Source: Nitrosomonadales bacterium (GTDB taxonomy: Bacteria; Pseudomonadota; Gammaproteobacteria; Burkholderiales; Methylophilaceae). From it: a DNA stretch of 64,000 nt. The notes below the pieces were generated by a model. It worked only from the letters and a program-made list of their open reading frames with translations, did no database searches and was not told where the DNA came from. Of this stretch, positions 33,504-43,295 are shown piece after piece. The DNA lies in NCBI GenBank assembly GCA_024642775.1, contig JAHEAL010000001.1:92586-156585 (forward strand), read 5' to 3'. The stretch's first letter is position 1; each line of letters starts with the position of its first letter. Made by a program: the position numbers and the translations under genes.

Positions 33504-34092
33504 TAAGATTTTTTCTCCAAGATGGTATTTCATCCAAAGTTGCTTGATAAGAATGGCTAAAGTCACTTAATCCTTTGATCGCCTCTTCTGCGGATCGACC
33601 TTCCTTAATTAAGAAGCTTGAAAAACCTGATCGGTCTAAAAAGAATAGTTGATCTTTGAGAATGTCGCCTAAAGCTCGAAGATCATTCTTAAACTTTAGT
33701 TTTCGTCTGATAAGGTTACCCAGTGAATAAATTCTTCCGTCAGCAAATTTTTCTATATAAATACCAATGACTGAAAATTTATTTAAATCTAAATTTAAAT
33801 TCGAAAGCCATTGAAAATCTTCATGAGAGTATAGCCATAATCCAACTTCAGAATATTTTTTTTCTATTTCATCTTTCCTCAATAGATATAATTTAAGTGG
33901 CAATAAAATTTTGCTTACATCAGGTAATTTTATTTTATTTAAATCATCATCCTCTGGGAAATTTTCCCCGGTTACTTTAAACATTACAACTTTACCAGCC
34001 TGTTTCTTTACTTCTTTTTGTTCGATTACTGGTAATAAAAACACCCAATCATTATTAACAATTTTTTTATTTAAAATTAATTGATTACTCAT
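33496..34092 (-). CDS. DUF934 family protein
   Basis: Located between cysI and cysH as is common in betaproteobacteria; GIYIEKFADGRIYSLGNLIRRKLKFKNDLRALGDILKDQLFFLDRSGF. Confidence 0.87.
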   Translation of the reverse strand: MSNQLILNKKIVNNDWVFLLPVIEQKEVKKQAGKVVMFKVTGENFPEDDDLNKIKLPDVSKILLPLKLYLLRKDEIEKKYSEVGLWLYSHEDFQWLSNLNLDLNKFSVIGIYIEKFADGRIYSLGNLIRRKLKFKNDLRALGDILKDQLFFLDRSGFSSFLIKEGRSAEEAIKGLSDFSHSYQATLDEIPSWRKNLNG

Positions 34093-35744
34093 GCTTCTTC
34101 CTGGTAAATAATTTGTTTAAATGGATCAATACCGATTCTTGTGAAACAATCAATAAATAATTCTGAATCATCATTTCTAAGACTTAAGTATGTATCCAGA
34201 ATTTTTTTAACAACACCTGGAACTTGTTCTTCAGAAAATGAGGGACCAATAACTTTTCCTAAAGAGGCTTCATTTCCTTGTTGGCCCCCAAGAGTAATTT
34301 GATACCATTCAGAACCATCTTTATCTACCCCAAGAATTCCAATATTTCCAACGTGATGATGCCCACAAGCATTCATACAACCTGAAATATTTAATGAGAT
34401 ACTTCCAAGATCATAAATATAATCATAGTCATCAAATAAATTTTCTATATTTTTTGCGATGGGAATACTTTTAGCATTTGCGAGACTACAAAAATCTCCG
34501 CCAGGGCAGCATATGATGTCTGTTACTAGTCCAATATTTGCTTCGGCTAAATTATTTGTGATTAGGGATTCGTAAAGTTCGTATATTTTAGTTTCTTTAA
34601 CATCCGCCAATACTAAATTCTGTTCATGAGTGGATCTAATTTCACCATATGAAAATTGATCAGCTAGGTCTGCTACCGCTCTCATTTGATTCGATAAGAT
34701 ATCTCCAGGAGCACTCTGATACTTACCTTTAAGAGATATAGTTACAGATCGATAGCCTAATTGTTTATGAGGTCTTGTATTTCGCTTCAGCCAATTCACG
34801 AATGACTTATTATCGGAATATAAATTTTCAAGTTCTTGGCTTTCCAGTATTTCATAATCCGGAGATGTAAAAAATACTTTAACTCGCTTAATTTCATTAT
34901 CATCGAGCATGTTTGGTGAAGCATTACCATTATCCCAGTCAGCTTCTACCTGCCTCTTGAAATCATTAATACCCAAAGATTTAACTAAAATTTTAATTCT
35001 CGCTTTATACATGTTATCTCTTCGCCCATATAGGTTATAAATACGGATGATTGATTCACAATAAGAAAGCAAGTGTTTGATAGGAAGAAGCTCTTTCATT
35101 AATACTCCTATCATAGGCGTCCTCCCTAAGCCACCGCCAACATAGATATTTGCATAGAGATCTTGATTTTTTTCAATTAACTCCAGGCCGATATCATGAG
35201 TTTTAATTAGGGCACGATCGCTTTTTGAACCACTAATGGAGATTTTAAATTTTCTTGGGAGTAGAGCAAACTCTGGATGAAATGTACTCCACTGTCTCAA
35301 AATTTCAGCAATATACCTTGTGTCTATAACTTCATCAGGTGAGACGCCTGCAAAGGGGTCTGTGGTTATATTTCTGATACAGTTTCCAGAAGTTTGGATC
35401 GCATGCATTTCTACATCAGCCAATTTTTTAAGTATTTTTGGGGTATCTTCAAGTTTTGGCCAATTATATTGAATATTCTGTCTGGTACTAAAGTGTCCAT
35501 AACCTCGATCAAAATCATCTGCTATGTCAGCAAGGGTTCTTAGTTGAACTGATGACAACAAACCATAGGGAATGGCTACTCTAAGCATGGGAGCATGTCT
35601 TTGAATATAAAGACCATTTTGCAATCTCAAGGGCCTGAATTCTTCATCAGTCAATTCTTTTTTAAGAAAGCGATTCAGCTGGTCTTGGTACTGAGCAACT
35701 CTTTCATTAACTATATTTTGGTCTATTTGGTTGTATTTATACAT
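34089..35744 (-). CDS. cysI: Nitrite/sulfite reductase hemoprotein (assimilatory sulfite reductase)
   Basis: GHFSTRQNIQYNWPKLED, TSGNCIRNITTDPFAG, CPGGDFCSLA, NISGCMNACGHHHVG siroheme/4Fe-4S ligands. Confidence 0.94.
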   Translation of the reverse strand: MYKYNQIDQNIVNERVAQYQDQLNRFLKKELTDEEFRPLRLQNGLYIQRHAPMLRVAIPYGLLSSVQLRTLADIADDFDRGYGHFSTRQNIQYNWPKLEDTPKILKKLADVEMHAIQTSGNCIRNITTDPFAGVSPDEVIDTRYIAEILRQWSTFHPEFALLPRKFKISISGSKSDRALIKTHDIGLELIEKNQDLYANIYVGGGLGRTPMIGVLMKELLPIKHLLSYCESIIRIYNLYGRRDNMYKARIKILVKSLGINDFKRQVEADWDNGNASPNMLDDNEIKRVKVFFTSPDYEILESQELENLYSDNKSFVNWLKRNTRPHKQLGYRSVTISLKGKYQSAPGDILSNQMRAVADLADQFSYGEIRSTHEQNLVLADVKETKIYELYESLITNNLAEANIGLVTDIICCPGGDFCSLANAKSIPIAKNIENLFDDYDYIYDLGSISLNISGCMNACGHHHVGNIGILGVDKDGSEWYQITLGGQQGNEASLGKVIGPSFSEEQVPGVVKKILDTYLSLRNDDSELFIDCFTRIGIDPFKQIIYQEEA

Positions 35745-36513
35745 GTAGATTATTACCTATTAATTTAATTCCGATGCCTAACAAGATTATTACTAATAAA
35801 ATCCGTACCCATTCGTCATTCGCTTTAGCATTTAATTTTGCTCCTAACCATACCCCTGGAATAGAGCCTAGAATTAGGTAAAGCAATAAACTAAAACTAA
35901 CTGTACCAATTGCAGCATGTCCGATGCCGCTGATTAATGTTAAAGGAACAGCGTGAGCAATATCAGTACCAATTATCTTTTTTATTGATAAAGATGGATA
36001 TATGAGCAAAAGCATAGTAACTCCAATTGCTCCAGCTCCAACTGAAGTTAAAGTAACAATAAAGCCCAATATTATACCTAAAACAATTGTGTATTTTTGT
36101 CTTTTAAAACTTGAAATATTAGGTCTTTTGAGAATTTTGGAGATGATGAGTGGTTGAAAAAAAACAGCAAAAGAAGTGATAATCAGCGCTATACCTAGGA
36201 ACAATTCAATAAAACTGGCCATTTGATTGTTATTTACAAGATTATGGCTGAGAAAATAACTAGTTAAAAAAGATGCAGGAATACTTCCTAACATTAACTG
36301 CTTTACAATTGACCAATCTATATGGTTTTGTTTATGGTGGCCTAATACGCCGAATGATTTAGTGATTGAGGCATACAAAAGATCAGTTCCAACAGCGATG
36401 GCAGCTGGAATCTTAAAAGCCATTATAAGAATAGGGGTCATGAGCGATCCGCCACCCACACCAGTGAGCCCAATTAAAATTCCAATAATAAATCCAGATA
36501 AAGTTAAAAGCAT
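35737..36513 (-). CDS. TSUP (TauE/SafE) family permease
   Basis: GFIIGILIGLTGVGGGSLMTPILI and GFIVTLTSVGAGAIGVTMLLL repeated halves; head of the cys cluster. Confidence 0.9.
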   Translation of the reverse strand: MLLTLSGFIIGILIGLTGVGGGSLMTPILIMAFKIPAAIAVGTDLLYASITKSFGVLGHHKQNHIDWSIVKQLMLGSIPASFLTSYFLSHNLVNNNQMASFIELFLGIALIITSFAVFFQPLIISKILKRPNISSFKRQKYTIVLGIILGFIVTLTSVGAGAIGVTMLLLIYPSLSIKKIIGTDIAHAVPLTLISGIGHAAIGTVSFSLLLYLILGSIPGVWLGAKLNAKANDEWVRILLVIILLGIGIKLIGNNLHV

Positions 36514-36602
36514 AAAATTTTTTAAAAAAAACAGCTTGAATAATATCAGAATTTATATATAAAATAATAATATTAATAACTAATAATATATAAAAAAGTT
36601 AT
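36514..36602. promoter_or_regulatory. Divergent TSUP-cys / cysB promoter region
   Basis: 89-nt very AT-rich spacer between divergent genes, with repeated ATAATATTAATAA/TAATATATAA dyad-like tracts. Confidence 0.5.
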
Positions 36603-37535
36603 ATGAAATTACAGCAACTGAAATGTATCTATGAAATAGTTAATTCTGAATTCAATGTTTCTAGGGCTGCTGAAAACCTTCATACCTCTCAGCCAGGTGT
36701 GAGTAAACAAGTACAGCTTCTAGAAGATGAAATAAAAATTAAGATTTTTTCCAGAAATGGAAAGCGCTTGGTGGGATTAACAGAGCCTGGTAAGCATGTT
36801 TATGAGGCTGTAAAGGAAATTCTAAAAAAGGTTAAAAATATAAAACACGTATCTGATAATTATTCTAAATCAAATAAAGCTACCTTCACTATCGCGACAA
36901 CTCACACTCAAGCACGTTATAAGTTGCCAAAAGTCGTTGAGTGGTTTATGAAAAAGTACCCAGACATTAAGCTAAATATACACCAAGGAAACCCACTTCA
37001 GGTTACTCAGCAAGTTGAATCAGGAGAGGCAGATATTGGTATTGCGACTGAGTCTATAGGCTTAAACGATAAAATTTTTTCCATTCCATGTTATAACTGG
37101 AATCGAATTTTGATCACCCCTAAAAATCATGAACTTACTTCACAAATAGAACCAATTTCTTTGCAAGAGTTGTCAAAACATCCAGTAATTACTTACGATT
37201 ATGCTTTTACAGGTAGTACGGGGGTTTCAAAAGCTTTCAAGCAGGCGCATATTTCCCCAAACATAGTTTTGACAGCTATTGATGCGGATGTAATAAAGAC
37301 TTATGTAAAACTTAATCTAGGGATTGGTTTAGTTGCAGAAATGGCATACGATATTAATAAGGACAGTGATTTAAGTGAGATAGATGTTAGTCATTTATTT
37401 CCTGTGAGCACAACCCTGCTTGGCTTTAGAAAAGATTTGTTTGTTAGAACTTTTGTATTTGATTTTATACAAAAGTTTACAGGCCTGTCACCTGAAGCAA
37501 TAAGTAAAAAATTGAAGGATAGATATGAAGTCTGA
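36603..37535 (+). CDS. cysB: CysB-like LysR-family regulator
   Basis: MKLQQLKCIYEIVNSEFNVSRAAENLHTSQPGVSKQVQLLEDEI HTH; divergent from the cys cluster. Confidence 0.93.
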   Translation: MKLQQLKCIYEIVNSEFNVSRAAENLHTSQPGVSKQVQLLEDEIKIKIFSRNGKRLVGLTEPGKHVYEAVKEILKKVKNIKHVSDNYSKSNKATFTIATTHTQARYKLPKVVEWFMKKYPDIKLNIHQGNPLQVTQQVESGEADIGIATESIGLNDKIFSIPCYNWNRILITPKNHELTSQIEPISLQELSKHPVITYDYAFTGSTGVSKAFKQAHISPNIVLTAIDADVIKTYVKLNLGIGLVAEMAYDINKDSDLSEIDVSHLFPVSTTLLGFRKDLFVRTFVFDFIQKFTGLSPEAISKKLKDRYEV

Positions 37536-39174
37536 TTTAGAGATATCTCGAGAAAAAAAATTATTAGACATCAAGGTTGTAGCTAAAAGAATTGGCCTAA
37601 GTGCTCAGGAGATAACCAGTTATGGTCCGTATATTGCAAAAATAAATAAAGTTCCAACCCGAAGAAAGCAGGGTAAATTAATTTTGGTGACGGCAATGAG
37701 CCCAACACCTGCGGGAGAAGGAAAGACCACCACCACTGTAGGATTATCTGACGCTTTAAGAAAGCTTGGAAAAAATTCTATAGCTTGCCTAAGAGAGCCT
37801 TCATTAGGCCCAGTCTTTGGTATGAAGGGCGGTGCATCTGGAGGCGGCTATTCACAAGCACTACCCATGGAAGAGATTAACCTTCATTTCACTGGTGATT
37901 TTCATGCGATCACATCCGCAAATAATTTATTGGTTGCCATGATAGATAACCATATTTTTCATGGAAATAAGCTAAATATTGATACTAATAATATTTTAAT
38001 TAGAAGATGCTTGGATATGAATGATCGATCTCTGAGGGATATTGAGCAAGATGGTATCAAGTACCAAAGACATTCAAAATTTGATATATCAGTAGCATCT
38101 GAGGTAATGGCGATATTTTGTTTAGCTAACGATTTAGATGATTTAAGTAAACGCTTGGGTAATATCTTAATCGGGTTTAGTAAAACTAATAAGCCAATAT
38201 ATGCCAAACAATTAAAAGCAAATGGTGCTATGACAGCCCTTGTAAGAGATGCTTTTAAGCCAAACCTAGTTCAAACCATTTACGGAACCCCTGTAATTAT
38301 TCATGGTGGACCTTTTGCGAATATTGCCCATGGTTGCAATAGCCTTATGGCGACAAAATCAGCTTTAAAAATGTCGGACTATGTGGTGACTGAGGCTGGA
38401 TTTGGAGCAGATCTGGGTGCTGAAAAATTCCTGGATATTAAAACGAGATCGCTGGGCAAGGTTCCTGATGCGGTTGTTATTGTTGCTACAGTAAGAGCTC
38501 TTAAATACCATGGAGGGTTGGCAAAAGAAAAATTAAATAAAGAAAATCTTGATTGCTTAAGGAAAGGATTTTTGAATTTACAACGGCATATTCAGAACTG
38601 TAAGGATCAGTTTGGTTTAAACGCAGTGGTTGCAGTGAATAAGTTTAAATACGATACTCAAGCCGAACTCATGTGTTTAAAAGATCTTGTTGAGGGAGAA
38701 TCAACAGCCATGTTTGTTTGTGAGCACTGGGAGAAAGGTAACCTTGGGGCACTTGATTTGGCAAATGGCGTAATCGCAGAGACTAAAAAGAAAAATAAAT
38801 TCAAATACCTTTACAGTTTGAATGATGAGGTTGAAGAAAAAATAAAAAAAATAGCGACGAATATTTATAAAGCCAAAAAGATTCAATTGAGTGCTTTAGC
38901 TAAAAAGAAATTAAAATCATTTAAAATGCTACCAAATGTTCGTAAAATTCCTGTATGTATTGCTAAAACCCCATATTCATTTTCATCTGACCCCAAGCAA
39001 CTAGGGGCTGCAAGCAACCATATTCTAGAAATAAGGGACATCGATCTAAAATTCGGTGCAGGGTTTATTGTGGTAATCTGTGGTCCGGTGATGACCATGC
39101 CGGGACTGCCGAATAAACCAGCAGCTGAAAAAATTAAAATTAATAACAAAGGTGAGTTGGAAGGCTTGTTTTAG
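37525..39174 (+). CDS. fhs: Formate-tetrahydrofolate ligase
   Basis: TAMSPTPAGEGKTTTTVGLSDAL, REPSLGPVFGMKGGASGGGYSQ, VTEAGFGADLGAEKF. Confidence 0.98.
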   Translation: MKSDLEISREKKLLDIKVVAKRIGLSAQEITSYGPYIAKINKVPTRRKQGKLILVTAMSPTPAGEGKTTTTVGLSDALRKLGKNSIACLREPSLGPVFGMKGGASGGGYSQALPMEEINLHFTGDFHAITSANNLLVAMIDNHIFHGNKLNIDTNNILIRRCLDMNDRSLRDIEQDGIKYQRHSKFDISVASEVMAIFCLANDLDDLSKRLGNILIGFSKTNKPIYAKQLKANGAMTALVRDAFKPNLVQTIYGTPVIIHGGPFANIAHGCNSLMATKSALKMSDYVVTEAGFGADLGAEKFLDIKTRSLGKVPDAVVIVATVRALKYHGGLAKEKLNKENLDCLRKGFLNLQRHIQNCKDQFGLNAVVAVNKFKYDTQAELMCLKDLVEGESTAMFVCEHWEKGNLGALDLANGVIAETKKKNKFKYLYSLNDEVEEKIKKIATNIYKAKKIQLSALAKKKLKSFKMLPNVRKIPVCIAKTPYSFSSDPKQLGAASNHILEIRDIDLKFGAGFIVVICGPVMTMPGLPNKPAAEKIKINNKGELEGLF

Positions 39175-39770
39175 TGCTTGAATTGGTATCAGAGCTGGAT
39201 GAGACATCGCTTTTGGTGGTCAATAAGTCCAAGTTTATTGGATTAGTTGTAAGATGCCCTGATTTAGAATCGCTAAAAGAAAAATTAAGTAAGCTGTGGG
39301 CGGAACACAAAAATACTAGTCACATTGTTTATGCACTTAGGACTTATTCTGAGATAAAGGGAATTAGTTCTTATTTTAGTGATGATGGAGAACCTTCAGG
39401 AACTGCGGGTAAACCGTTACTTGGTATCCTTGAGGGGAATGATATTATTAATACAGCGCTAATCGTTATTAGGTATTATGGAGGCATTAACCTGGGTACA
39501 GGAGGGCTGGTAAGAGCGTATAGCAAGACCGCAAAAGATATCTTTGATCAATGTAATTTCAAGAAATATATAACTCTAAAAAATTATAAAATAATATTAG
39601 ATTACAATTACTTAGATAATTTTATTAATGTTTTATCTAGATTTAATGGGGAAGTCATAGATCGAAATTTTGATGAAAATATTACAGTAAATTTTAAATT
39701 ACCCCTTAAAAACGAAGAGGAATTTAAAGCTATTTTGAAAACCAAGAATTTGGAAATAAACCATGCCTGA
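39174..39770 (+). CDS. YigZ/IMPACT family protein (GTG start)
   Basis: SKFIGLVVRC, YFSDDGEPSGTAGKPLLG, VIRYYGGINLGTGGLVRAYS. Confidence 0.94.
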   Translation: MLELVSELDETSLLVVNKSKFIGLVVRCPDLESLKEKLSKLWAEHKNTSHIVYALRTYSEIKGISSYFSDDGEPSGTAGKPLLGILEGNDIINTALIVIRYYGGINLGTGGLVRAYSKTAKDIFDQCNFKKYITLKNYKIILDYNYLDNFINVLSRFNGEVIDRNFDENITVNFKLPLKNEEEFKAILKTKNLEINHA

Positions 39771-41058
39771 TCTGTTAATTTTGTTTGTTATTTCATTGCT
39801 AATTTTGATTGTCGTTTTATTACTTAAGAAAGATAAAACCTCTGATTTGGATAAGGTATTGAGTGAGCAACATCGTAAAATATTATTGGATTTTAATGAT
39901 TCTTTAAATAAGGTTACCGATCGATTTAATAAACTGGTTAGTGAGGAATTTAAATATAACCGTGATGTTCTTGAGAGTTTAAAAATTACCCAACAAGAAA
40001 CCCTTAATCAGCTCAAATCGGATGTTCTCGAGAAGATTAATTCAAGCTTAAGGGATCAAGGCAAGGCTCAGCAGGAGTCAATTCAATCCTCTCTCAAAAA
40101 CACTACGTTTCAACTATTGGCGTCGGTTGAGTCTTTAACCAAGTCAGTAGATAGTCGTCTTGAGGAGATTACGGGCAAAGTTCATGAGAGATTAGAGGAG
40201 GGGTTTAAAAAGACAAATGCTACATTTGTTAGCGTGATGGAGCGTTTAGCAACTATCGATGAGGCACAAAAGAAAATTGATGGTTTGACTACAAACGTTG
40301 TTAGCCTTCAGGAATTACTTGGTGACAAGCGATCGCGTGGTGCCTATGGGGAACTTCAGTTGGAAGGATTGGTTAAAAATATTCTGCCTCCTGATTCATT
40401 TTCATTCCAACATTCTTTTAAAAATGGTCTCAGAGCAGATTGCGTATTATTTTTGCCCGAACCAACGGGTACTGTTGCTGTGGACTCAAAATTCCCAATG
40501 GAAAATTATCAAAAGATGTTTGATATTAAATTGAGCGAGGCAGAAAAGCTTAAAGCTGAAAAACAATTTAAGCTAGACGTTAAAAAACACATTAATGATA
40601 TTGCAAAAAAATATATCATTCCTGATGAAACTGCTGATGGTGCGGTGATGTTTGTCCCTGCAGAGGCTGTATTTGCAGAGATCCATGCTTATCATCCTGA
40701 ATTAATTCAAGAATCCTTAAATTATAAAGTATGGGTAGTTTCGCCGACGACATTGATGGCAGTTCTTAATACAGCGAGAGCAGTTTTAAAAGATGTTGAA
40801 ACTCGTAAACAGGTCCATATAATTAAGTCTGAGCTTGGTAAGCTAGGAAAAGAGTTTGATCGCTTTGACCAAAGAATGAAGAAGCTTGCGGACAATATTC
40901 GTCTTGCTCACGAAAATGCTCAAGATGTTCATGTAACTTCACAAAAGATCTCTCGACGGTTTTCTCAAATTGAAAAAGTAGAATTGGTGGATGACCCAAA
41001 TGACTTATTAGAGTTTGAAGATAGTTTAATTGAAAAAGGGGTAAAAGATGAGGATTAA
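39763..41058 (+). CDS. rmuC: DNA recombination protein RmuC homologue
   Basis: N-terminal TM, coiled coil, GAYGELQLEGLVKNILP, AVDSKFPMENYQ, VFVPAEAVFAE. Confidence 0.94.
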   Translation: MPDLLILFVISLLILIVVLLLKKDKTSDLDKVLSEQHRKILLDFNDSLNKVTDRFNKLVSEEFKYNRDVLESLKITQQETLNQLKSDVLEKINSSLRDQGKAQQESIQSSLKNTTFQLLASVESLTKSVDSRLEEITGKVHERLEEGFKKTNATFVSVMERLATIDEAQKKIDGLTTNVVSLQELLGDKRSRGAYGELQLEGLVKNILPPDSFSFQHSFKNGLRADCVLFLPEPTGTVAVDSKFPMENYQKMFDIKLSEAEKLKAEKQFKLDVKKHINDIAKKYIIPDETADGAVMFVPAEAVFAEIHAYHPELIQESLNYKVWVVSPTTLMAVLNTARAVLKDVETRKQVHIIKSELGKLGKEFDRFDQRMKKLADNIRLAHENAQDVHVTSQKISRRFSQIEKVELVDDPNDLLEFEDSLIEKGVKDED

Positions 41059-41302
41059 TGTCTTATTCTTTGCCAAGCTTCGCGAGGAAGTTGGTGAAAA
41101 TAAACTCAGTATTAATCTTGAAGAGTTTTCTTCTGCCACCATCAAGGATTTATTTGATGACTTATCAACAAACTATAAAAGATTGAGTTTATATAAAGGA
41201 GAAATCAAGGCGGCACTGAACCAGGAGATGGTGAAAGACTGGAACGTTAAAATATCAGATGGAGATGAAATTGCTTTTTTCCCTCCTATTACGGGTGGAT
41301 AA
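41048..41302 (+). CDS. moaD: Molybdopterin synthase small subunit
   Basis: 84 aa ubiquitin-like fold with C-terminal FFPPITGG; next to moaE. Confidence 0.95.
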   Translation: MRINVLFFAKLREEVGENKLSINLEEFSSATIKDLFDDLSTNYKRLSLYKGEIKAALNQEMVKDWNVKISDGDEIAFFPPITGG

Positions 41303-41761
41303 ATGACCGTTTTTGTCCAAAATAAAGACTTTAAAGCCGGTGAGACTATAAATAGGCTGTCAAAAGAAAATACTACAGGTGCTGTGGTATCTTTTGTTGG
41401 TTTTGTCCGATCTTTTTATGACGGTCAAAGTGATGCTAAAGATATGAAATTGGAGATTGAGCACTATCCAAAAATGACTTTAAAATCTTTGGAGCAAATT
41501 GAACAAGAGGCTAGATTGCGTTGGTCAATTAATAATGTAGAAATCATTCATCGCTTTGGTGAATTAAAAATGAATGATCAGATAGTCCTAGTTGCAGTAT
41601 CTTCGTCACACCGAAAAGAAGCTTTTTTAGCATGTGAATTCATTATTGATTACCTTAAGACAGAAGCGCCATTCTGGAAAAAAGAAATCACCGATTCAAA
41701 AGAAGAGAAATGGGTAGAAATTAAAGAGGCGGACATTAATAAAAAAAATAATTGGCTTTAG
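41303..41761 (+). CDS. moaE: Molybdopterin synthase catalytic subunit
   Basis: GAVVSFVGFVR, LEIEHYPKMTLKSLEQI, FWKKEIT. Confidence 0.95.
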   Translation: MTVFVQNKDFKAGETINRLSKENTTGAVVSFVGFVRSFYDGQSDAKDMKLEIEHYPKMTLKSLEQIEQEARLRWSINNVEIIHRFGELKMNDQIVLVAVSSSHRKEAFLACEFIIDYLKTEAPFWKKEITDSKEEKWVEIKEADINKKNNWL

Positions 41762-41895
41762 ATGTTTTTAAATTGCACGTACTTTTAAAATATTATTGCA
41801 AATAAGTTGCAAAACATTATCTTTTTATGGTTTTGTCTTAATTTATTGTATTCTTATATTGTTTCTTTATTTATTTGATAATTAATATAACGTTT

Positions 41896-42759
41896 ATGGC
41901 TTTACTTAAAAAAATTATTTTCCCTGTTGCCGGTCTTGGTTCGCGATTTTTACCAGCGACTAAAGCTACCCCAAAAGAAATGCTTCCAATTGTCGATAAG
42001 CCCCTGATTCAGTATGCAGTTGAGGAGGCTATTGATGCTGGTTTTACCGATTTAATTTTTATTACCGGTAAGTCAAAGAGAGCAATTACAGATCATTTTG
42101 ATTCCTCGCTAGAGAGTTTTTCTAATCTTGATGAAAAAAAAGTTAGCTTGATGAATGAGATGAATAATATTATTCCAAAAGGTGTTTCATGTATCTACAT
42201 AAGGCAAGGTGAGCCGCTGGGGCTTGGCCATGCCATTCTTCAAGCAAAGCCAGTTGTAGGCAATGAGCCTTTTGCAGTTTCGCTGGCGGACGACCTTATT
42301 GATGCAGCACCAGGAGTTTTGAAGCAACTTGTGGAGAAGTATGAAGAAACAAATGATTCTGTCATTGCTGTTCAGAAAATTGATAAGTCTGATTCAAATA
42401 AATATGGAATTATAGATTCAAACAACTTTGATTCGGATTTAGTTAAATTAACGGGAATTGTCGAAAAGCCTGACCCAGACTTTGCACCATCTAATTTAGG
42501 AGTTGTAGGTCGATATGTGTTTAACAATAACCTAATGGATTATCTTGAAAAAACAACTTTTGGGGCAGGGCATGAAATTCAGCTAACGGATGGCATAAAG
42601 CTCATGTTAAAACAAAATAATATTTACGCATATTCTTTTGAAGGACGGCGTTATGATTGTGGTTCGAAACTGGGTTATCTAATGGCTAATGTCGACTATG
42701 GTTTAAAGCATACTGAGCTTGGACCAGCTTTAAAAGAATATCTAAAAACAAAAATTTAA
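41896..42759 (+). CDS. galU: UTP-glucose-1-phosphate uridylyltransferase
   Basis: IIFPVAGLGSRFLPATKATPKEMLPIVDKPLIQYAVEEA; start moved to MALLKK. Confidence 0.97.
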   Translation: MALLKKIIFPVAGLGSRFLPATKATPKEMLPIVDKPLIQYAVEEAIDAGFTDLIFITGKSKRAITDHFDSSLESFSNLDEKKVSLMNEMNNIIPKGVSCIYIRQGEPLGLGHAILQAKPVVGNEPFAVSLADDLIDAAPGVLKQLVEKYEETNDSVIAVQKIDKSDSNKYGIIDSNNFDSDLVKLTGIVEKPDPDFAPSNLGVVGRYVFNNNLMDYLEKTTFGAGHEIQLTDGIKLMLKQNNIYAYSFEGRRYDCGSKLGYLMANVDYGLKHTELGPALKEYLKTKI

Positions 42760-43295
42760 TGAATTCCTCAAAAAGTGATAACCAGCTTTATAGTTACGAT
42801 GAAATTGTAGGAGAAATAAAAGCAATATCCCTTAAAATTAATCAAAAAATTGCAGGCTTTGAAGAGGTAGTTTTTTGTCCATTAATGACCGGAGCTTTGG
42901 TTTTTTCTGGCCACCTTTTCCCTCAAATTAGTCATCCACGAATTACTCTTTCTTACCTTCATTTTAGTCGTTATAAAAATGACCAAGGATCCCTAAATGG
43001 AGACTGGTTATTTAAGCCATCAAGGGATGAGGTGTTAAACAAACATATTTTAATTATTGATGATATTTTAGATGAAGGTGTTACACTGAATGAAGCAAAA
43101 AAGTGTTTATTGGCTCTTGGAGCAAAAACGGTAACAACTGCAGTCCTTTTTTACAAACCTAACCAAAAATCAAATTTTAGTGCTGATTTTATAGGTCTTT
43201 CATTACCAAATGAGTATGTTTATGGTTTTGGTTTAGATGCTTCAGGACTGTTTAGGAACTTACCAAACTTATATATTAAAAATGTCAAAAAATAA
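42759..43295 (+). CDS. Hypoxanthine-type phosphoribosyltransferase
   Basis: PLMTGALVFSGHLFPQI, ILIIDDILDEGVTLNEA PRPP-binding motif, YVYGFGLD. Confidence 0.87.
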   Translation: MNSSKSDNQLYSYDEIVGEIKAISLKINQKIAGFEEVVFCPLMTGALVFSGHLFPQISHPRITLSYLHFSRYKNDQGSLNGDWLFKPSRDEVLNKHILIIDDILDEGVTLNEAKKCLLALGAKTVTTAVLFYKPNQKSNFSADFIGLSLPNEYVYGFGLDASGLFRNLPNLYIKNVKK

